NCBI GenBank assembly: GCA_046757585.1
Contig: JBHHYR010000163.1
Location: forward strand, 1-8,529
Direction: 5' to 3'
Length of the DNA: 8,529 nt
Source: JBHHYR01 sp046757585
GTDB lineage: Bacteria > Desulfobacterota > Binatia > HRBIN30
The notes beneath the pieces are model-generated. The model was not told the DNA's origin and ran no database searches. It saw nothing but the letters and a program-made list of their open reading frames with translations. Shown piece by piece: positions 4,017-8,529 of the stretch (within the stretch, counting starts at the first letter, position 1; every line of letters begins with the position of its first letter). The position numbers and the translations under genes were made by a program.

Positions 4017-7000
4017 AATATCATCAAGAAAATCATCGGCAGCAAGAACGACCGCGAGCTGCGCCGCCTGCGGTCCGTGGTGACCCGGATCAACCAGTAC
4101 GAGGCGACCATGGCCGCGCTGAGCGACGAGGAGCTGCGCGCCAAAACCGGCGAGTTTCGGGCCCGCATCCGCGAGCAGACGGCTGCGGAGGAGGCACAGT
4201 TGGAGGAGTTACAGGCGCAACAGCGCCAGCCGGCTCAGGCCCCAACGCCGGACGAAGACCCGGACGAGGGCCGAGATCTCAAGGCCGATATCGAGGAACA
4301 ACAGAAGGCGCTCCGCACCGCGGAAAATCAGGCCCTGGACGAGATTCTGCCGGAGGCCTTCGCCGTCGTCCGCGAAGCGTCGAAGCGTACCACTGGGCTC
4401 CGACACTTCGACGTCCAACTCGTCGGCGGCGTCGTGTTGCATCAAGGCAAAATCGCCGAGATGAAAACCGGCGAAGGCAAGACCTTGGTGGCAACCTTGG
4501 CGCTGTACCTCAACGCCTTGAGCGGCCGGGGCGCGCACCTGGTGACCGTCAACGACTACCTGGCACGCCGCGACGTGCAGTGGATGGGACCAATCTTCCA
4601 CCTGCTCGGCTTGTCCGTGGCCTCGATCGTTCATGACACCAGCTACCTCTTCGATCCGACGTACGTCGTCAAAGACTATCGCCTGCTCAACCTCCGCCCG
4701 GTGGAACGCAAGGAAGCCTACCTGGCCGACATTACGTACGGCACCAACCACGAGTTCGGCTTCGACTATCTCCGCGACAACATGAAGTTCACGCTGGAGG
4801 AATACACGCAGCGTGAGCTCAACTATGCGATCGTCGACGAGGTCGATAACATCCTCATCGATGAGGCCCGCACACCGCTCATCATCTCCGGTCCGGCTGA
4901 GGAGTCCACTGACAAGTACTACATCATCGATCGCATCATTCCACGCCTGAGGAAGGGGGAGCACAAGGAGCGTCAGGGCGACGTTCCAGCGGAGGAATCC
5001 GGCGATTACTGGGTCGACGAGAAGTCGCGCTCGGCGGTGCTTACCGAGGCTGGCGTGTCCAAGGTTGAACGCATGTTGGGTGTGACCAACCTGTACGACC
5101 CGAACCACATCGATACGCTCCACCACGTCAACCAGGCCCTCAAGGCACACGCTCTGTTCAAGCGCGACGTGGACTACATCGTGAAAGACGGGCAGGTGAT
5201 CATCGTCGACGAGTTCACTGGTCGCTTGATGCCCGGCCGGCGCTGGTCAGACGGCCTGCATCAGGCGGTCGAAGCGAAAGAAGGCGTGCACATCGAGCGC
5301 GAGAACCAAACCCTGGCGACGATTACCATCCAGAACTACTTCCGGATGTACAATAAGCTGGCCGGGATGACCGGCACCGCGGACACCGAGTCGGTGGAGT
5401 TCAAGAACATCTACAAGCTCGACGTCGTCGTCGTGCCGCCCAACAGGAAGCTGATCCGCATCGACCATCCTGACGTGATCTACAAGACGGAGCGCGAGAA
5501 GTTCGACGCCGTCGTCGAAGAGGTTGCCGAGTGTCACGAGCGCGGCCAACCGGTCCTTGTCGGCACCGTCTCGGTTGAGAAATCGGAACGCCTGGCCAAG
5601 ATGCTCAAGAAACGGGGCATCAAGCACAACGTTCTCAACGCGGTCAACCACGAGGCGGAAGCGAACGTCATCTCCCAGGCAGGCCGCTTCAAGGCGGTAA
5701 CGATCGCCACCAACATGGCTGGCCGCGGCACCGACATCCTCCTCGGCGGCAACCCCGAATTCCTCGCCCGCTCCGACATGGAGAACGAATGGATTCAGCG
5801 CTCCTCCGCGCTCCCGGAAGGCGACCAGCGCTACGAGGAGGTCCTGCAGCAGTTACGCGACCAGTACGACGAAGCCATTCAGAAGGCTCGCCGGAAGTAT
5901 GAGCCCAGATGGAAACCGTACGAGGAGCAACAGAGGGAAGCACTCGAGCGCCTGACCGAGGCGCATCGCGGGTACTTGGAAGCCGCGTTCTGGGCCACGC
6001 GCGCCGCGTACGAGGAAAAGGTTGCGCAATTGGCGGCGCACCCCGAGCCGGCGGTTGCCACCGCCTGTGCCGCCGCCGCCACGAGTTACAGCGACGCTCT
6101 GCAGGAAATCGACCGGGTCACTGGCCCTTACTTCGGCGATGAGGGACAAGAACGCTTTCGGCGCTCTCTGGAAGAGTGGCAGGAAGCGCTGGGCGAGGCG
6201 GCGCGCAACGGCCAGGGCGACGCCGGGCAACTGTCGGCCGCTCAGGCCGCCTTCGAGCGTGCGCGCGCGGACTATGAACGCGCGCTGCACAAGGCGCTGA
6301 CCGACAGCAAGGACGCAGCAGCCAACTACGACTCCGCGCGCCGTGCATACGAAGAGATCGAGGGGGAGTTCAAACGGGCCGAAGCCGCGTATCTCGCACA
6401 GCGCAAGCCGTTCGAAGAGGCCGTGGCGGCGGCCCAGCGCACCTACGAAGAGACACGGCGCAAGTATACCAAAGCGGTCGAGGACGTACGGGAGGAAATG
6501 GAAAAAGCCCCGCTCGAGTTCCGCGACCGTTTCGAGGACATCCGGCGCGGCTACCAGGAAGTCTGCAGCAGCGAACACGACAAGGTCATCGCCGCGGGGG
6601 GACTGTACATCATTGGCACCGAGCGTCACGAGAGCCGGCGGATTGACAATCAACTGCGCGGGCGCTCCGGTCGCCAGGGCGATCCAGGCGCCTCGCGGTT
6701 TTTCCTGTCACTCGAGGATGACCTGCTGCGCATCTTCGGTGCCGAGCGGATCCAGGGATTGATGACGCGCCTGGGCATGGAGGAGGGCGTACCGATCGAG
6801 CACCGCCTCATCACACGCGCCGTGGCCAACGCCCAGAGCAAAGTGGAAGGGCACAACTTCGATATCCGCAAGCACTTGCTCGAGTATGACGACGTGATGA
6901 ACCAGCAGCGCGAGATCATCTACGCGCGCCGCCGCGACATCCTCGGCAACGACAACCTGAAATATGAAGTGCTGGACATGGCTGACGGCGTGGCCAGCAG

Positions 7001-7625
7001 TCTCGTCAAGCGCTACGCGCGTGAGGACATGCCCCCTGACGAGTGGGACTGGCAGGCGTTGAACGACACCCTGTTCAAGTCGTTCAACCTGCGTCTGACG
7101 CTGACTGACGAGGAAAAGGACGCCCTGTCCGCGGAGCAACTCGAGCAGATCGTGCTCGATACCATCCATGCTGCGTACGAAGAGAAGGAGCGCGCCTTCA
7201 CACCGCCGGTGCTCCGGCACCTCGAAAAGCTTGTCTTGCTGCAGACCGTCGACACGCTGTGGAAAGACCACCTCTTGTCAATGGACCACCTGAAAGAGGG
7301 CATTGGTCTCCGGGGCTACGGGCAGCGGGATCCGCTGCAGGAATACAAGAAAGAAGGCTTCGACATGTTCGAGGCGATGATGGAGCAGCTCGAAGCGGAC
7401 GTGGTCGAGAAGGTCTTTACCGTACAAATCGCCCGCCAGGAGGACGTGGAGCGCATGGAAGCCCGCCGGCGGCCGCAGCAGATGCACCTGGTAATGAGTG
7501 GCGGCGGCGCGCAGAGCCAACCAGGCAAGGTGGAGACGGTTCGCCGCCAGGGTGACAAAGTCGGCCGCAACGCGCCTTGCCCCTGCGGCAGCGGGAAGAA
7601 ATACAAGAAGTGCCACGGCGCGTGA
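4011..7625 (+). CDS. secA: Protein translocase ATPase SecA, enlarged form
   Basis: SecA is the ATPase that pushes unfolded preproteins through SecYEG. At 1204 residues it exceeds the usual 830-930. Nucleotide-binding domain 1 has MKTGEGKT (Walker A, 151-158), YGTNHEFGFDYLRDNM (243-258) and VDEVD (275-279). The preprotein cross-linking region covers about 290-400. Domain 2 has GMTGTADTE (452-460), LVGTVSVEKSE (516-526), ATNMAGRGTDILLGG (566-580), IIGTERHESRRIDNQLRGRSGRQGD (split by the usual numbering over 867-891) and EYDDVMNQQRE (958-968). The helical scaffold and wing regions fill about 940-1140, with LQTVDTLWKDHL (1077-1088). The C-terminus has the zinc/SecB-binding CPCGSGKKYKKCH (1190-1202). 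Extra segments: about 45 charged residues near 58-105, about 20 near 208-230, and about 245 within domain 2 at about 586-852. No conserved motif is broken, so it is probably active. ATG 4011 begins the typical MLNIIKKIIGSKNDRE. Confidence 0.97.
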   Translation: MLNIIKKIIGSKNDRELRRLRSVVTRINQYEATMAALSDEELRAKTGEFRARIREQTAAEEAQLEELQAQQRQPAQAPTPDEDPDEGRDLKADIEEQQKALRTAENQALDEILPEAFAVVREASKRTTGLRHFDVQLVGGVVLHQGKIAEMKTGEGKTLVATLALYLNALSGRGAHLVTVNDYLARRDVQWMGPIFHLLGLSVASIVHDTSYLFDPTYVVKDYRLLNLRPVERKEAYLADITYGTNHEFGFDYLRDNMKFTLEEYTQRELNYAIVDEVDNILIDEARTPLIISGPAEESTDKYYIIDRIIPRLRKGEHKERQGDVPAEESGDYWVDEKSRSAVLTEAGVSKVERMLGVTNLYDPNHIDTLHHVNQALKAHALFKRDVDYIVKDGQVIIVDEFTGRLMPGRRWSDGLHQAVEAKEGVHIERENQTLATITIQNYFRMYNKLAGMTGTADTESVEFKNIYKLDVVVVPPNRKLIRIDHPDVIYKTEREKFDAVVEEVAECHERGQPVLVGTVSVEKSERLAKMLKKRGIKHNVLNAVNHEAEANVISQAGRFKAVTIATNMAGRGTDILLGGNPEFLARSDMENEWIQRSSALPEGDQRYEEVLQQLRDQYDEAIQKARRKYEPRWKPYEEQQREALERLTEAHRGYLEAAFWATRAAYEEKVAQLAAHPEPAVATACAAAATSYSDALQEIDRVTGPYFGDEGQERFRRSLEEWQEALGEAARNGQGDAGQLSAAQAAFERARADYERALHKALTDSKDAAANYDSARRAYEEIEGEFKRAEAAYLAQRKPFEEAVAAAQRTYEETRRKYTKAVEDVREEMEKAPLEFRDRFEDIRRGYQEVCSSEHDKVIAAGGLYIIGTERHESRRIDNQLRGRSGRQGDPGASRFFLSLEDDLLRIFGAERIQGLMTRLGMEEGVPIEHRLITRAVANAQSKVEGHNFDIRKHLLEYDDVMNQQREIIYARRRDILGNDNLKYEVLDMADGVASSLVKRYAREDMPPDEWDWQALNDTLFKSFNLRLTLTDEEKDALSAEQLEQIVLDTIHAAYEEKERAFTPPVLRHLEKLVLLQTVDTLWKDHLLSMDHLKEGIGLRGYGQRDPLQEYKKEGFDMFEAMMEQLEADVVEKVFTVQIARQEDVERMEARRRPQQMHLVMSGGGAQSQPGKVETVRRQGDKVGRNAPCPCGSGKKYKKCHGA
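5763..6566 (+). other. Large coiled-coil-like insertion inside SecA nucleotide-binding domain 2
   Basis: It lies between LLGGNPEFLA (577-586) and SSEHDKVIAAGGLYIIG (853-869). E. coli SecA has about 36 residues between the equivalent GG and AGG anchors; here there are about 281. The extra sequence is rich in Glu, Arg, Lys, Ala and Tyr and almost free of Pro and Gly in two stretches, about 605-672 and 743-850. Between them is a less regular stretch with HPEPAV, GPYFGDEG and NGQGDAG (677-739). This suggests an antiparallel two-armed coiled coil with a turn or small cap. The reading frame and codon use carry straight through, so it is not an intron or a frameshift. Boundaries are approximate and structure is inferred from composition. 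Confidence 0.8.
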
Positions 7626-7686
7626 ACGACGGACGCAGAGCCTGCCCGCCGCTTGGCGCTCACCCCAGAGCGCGGAATAGCCTGCA

Positions 7687-8529
7687 ATGAACATGCGCGT
7701 GCGGCGAGCACCGGTTCGGGTGGCCGGCTTCCGGTTTGCGGGTGCTCACTGCGGACTCAAAGCCCGCGGCAGCCGCGACATTGCGGTGATCTGTTCCGAC
7801 GTGCCGGCGGCAGCGGCAGCAGCATTCACCACCAACCGCATCAAGGCAGCGCCGGTGCTCCTCGGCATCGAACGGATGGCCGCGGGACGCTTGCAAGCCA
7901 TCGTCGCCAACAGCGGCAACGCCAACGCGTTCACCGGCCGCGCTGGCCTTGCCAGTGCGCGTGCGATGTGCACCACCGTCGCACGCGCACTGCGCATCGA
8001 CGCACGTTCCGTGCTGCCCTCCTCCACCGGTCGCATCGGCGTGCCGCTCCCGCGGCGCCGGGTGGAGCGGGGGATCCGTGCCGCCTGCGAGAGCTTGTCG
8101 CCCAGCGGCTTTCACGCGGCACTCGAAGGCATCATGACGACCGACGCCTTTCCGAAGTTCGCCGTCGAAGGCGTAATGCTCGATGGGCGCAAGGTCACCG
8201 TGGCGGGCATGGCCAAGGGCGCCGGCATGATCGCCCCGCGTCTCGTGCTGGCGCGCGGCCAACGCACATTTCCACGTGCCCACGCAACCACTTTGGCCTA
8301 CATCGTGACCGACGCGGCGGCGTCACCGGCAGCGCTGCGACGCGCTCTGGCCATAGCGCTACCGCAGTCGTTCAACGCGATCGTTGTCGACGGCGACACC
8401 AGCACCAACGACACGCTGATCCTGATGGCCAATGGATTCGCCGGCAACGCCCGCATCACACCGACCGGCTCTGCCTTTGCGGCGTTCTGCGGAGCGGTCA
8501 CCCGTGTCCTGCGCGCGTTGGCACGCCTC
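7687..8529 (+). CDS. argJ: Bifunctional ornithine acetyltransferase / N-acetylglutamate synthase, cut by the window edge
   Basis: ArgJ moves the acetyl group from N-acetylornithine to glutamate in the cyclic arginine pathway, and in some species also uses acetyl-CoA. The 281 visible residues are about two thirds of the usual 390-410. Landmarks: GFRFAGAHCGLK (14-25), FTTNRIKAAPV (47-57), ANSGNANAFTG (74-84), SSTGRIGVPLP (112-122) with the oxyanion Thr114-Gly115, GIMTTDAFPK (148-157), GMAKGAGMIAP (174-184), and VDGDTSTNDT (234-243). The precursor normally cleaves itself between Ala and Thr in ATMLAF; here this is Ala200-Thr201 in ATTLAY, so Thr201 is the expected nucleophile. Thirteen extra residues precede it. 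ATG 7687 is the first start after the in-frame TAG at 7678; ATG 7693 is an alternative, and neither has a strong Shine-Dalgarno. It follows secA by 61 bases and is probably co-transcribed. Confidence 0.93.
   Translation, partial: MNMRVRRAPVRVAGFRFAGAHCGLKARGSRDIAVICSDVPAAAAAAFTTNRIKAAPVLLGIERMAAGRLQAIVANSGNANAFTGRAGLASARAMCTTVARALRIDARSVLPSSTGRIGVPLPRRRVERGIRAACESLSPSGFHAALEGIMTTDAFPKFAVEGVMLDGRKVTVAGMAKGAGMIAPRLVLARGQRTFPRAHATTLAYIVTDAAASPAALRRALAIALPQSFNAIVVDGDTSTNDTLILMANGFAGNARITPTGSAFAAFCGAVTRVLRALARL
8245..8283 (+). other. 13-residue insertion just before the ArgJ self-cleavage site
   Basis: ArgJ proteins normally read MIAPNMATMLAF across the cleavage site, with two residues between Pro and the Ala-Thr pair. 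Here MIAPRL is followed by VLARGQRTFPRAH before ATTLAY, a net gain of 39 bases in frame. The segment is basic (four Arg, one His) and would sit at the C-terminal end of the alpha chain. No duplicated neighbouring sequence is evident that would explain its origin. Confidence 0.75.

Noticed and set aside
5763..6566. SecA insertion as an intein or mobile intron
   Set aside because: There are no intein splice-junction residues (N-terminal Cys/Ser block, C-terminal HN plus Cys/Ser/Thr), no endonuclease motif, and the composition is plain coiled coil.
5853..6653. 266-codon minus-strand open frame opposite the SecA insertion
   Set aside because: It is the complement of the repetitive coiled-coil codons; no start signal or family motif is seen, and SecA is continuous across it.
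7656..7673. Stem-loop GCGCTC / GAGCGC with a 6-base loop between secA and argJ
   Set aside because: It could be a terminator, but no T-run follows, the stem is only 6 bp, and argJ follows closely, so a terminator is not supported.
7660..8283. 207-codon minus-strand open frame opposite argJ
   Set aside because: argJ motifs run intact through the plus strand here; the minus frame is His/Arg/Gly-rich without recognisable features.

Overview
This is an 8.5 kb, GC-rich, densely packed bacterial chromosomal window with every supported gene on the + strand. It carries core genes (murI, secA, argJ) plus a radical SAM protein of the spore photoproduct lyase type, a family-2 glycosyltransferase and an unrecognised protein. 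Gene content points to a Gram-negative deltaproteobacterium-like lineage. The CC-rich Cys pattern of the SPL-like protein, secA followed directly by argJ (an order I recall from Geobacter-type genomes), and an EF-hand/dockerin-like fragment ending in 'ALNGC' (a style I associate with Desulfobacterota/Myxococcota/Binatota-type genomes) all lean that way. No 16S or tRNA is present, so the taxonomic call is inference. There is no sign of phage, transposon, CRISPR or tRNA.

Layout. (1) 1-375: the C-terminal end of an Lgt-like membrane protein, entering from the left edge. Near its end the +1-shifted frame encodes a perfect EF-hand loop that runs to its own stop at 361, so this end looks frameshifted or fused. 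(2) 376-598: a non-coding gap holding a degenerate heptanucleotide repeat (509-564), then a clear ribosome binding site. (3) 599-3912: four tightly packed genes, probably one operon: glycosyltransferase, unknown 180-aa protein, SPL-like radical SAM protein, murI. They are joined by 8-nt and 4-nt overlaps and a 5-nt gap. (4) 3913-4010: the secA leader, with a strong Shine-Dalgarno placed about 40 nt too far upstream and two possible hairpins, one of which contains the secA start codon. (5) 4011-7625: secA, 1204 codons, enlarged mainly by about 245 extra residues of coiled-coil-like sequence inside nucleotide-binding domain 2. (6) 7626-7686: a short gap. (7) 7687 to the right edge: argJ, missing its C-terminus, with a 13-residue insertion just before the self-cleavage Ala-Thr site.

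How the genes relate. murI supplies D-glutamate for peptidoglycan, secA drives protein export, argJ makes acetylglutamate/ornithine for arginine synthesis, and the glycosyltransferase probably acts on cell-surface glycans. The SPL-like enzyme and its translationally coupled partner are the least explained pair. The enzyme keeps the radical SAM cluster motif but has no Cys where true spore photoproduct lyase has its hydrogen-donor Cys, so its substrate may be something else. I saw no wholly new multi-gene system. The best leads are the SecA insertion, the ArgJ insertion, the secA leader, and the unknown protein/SPL-like pair.
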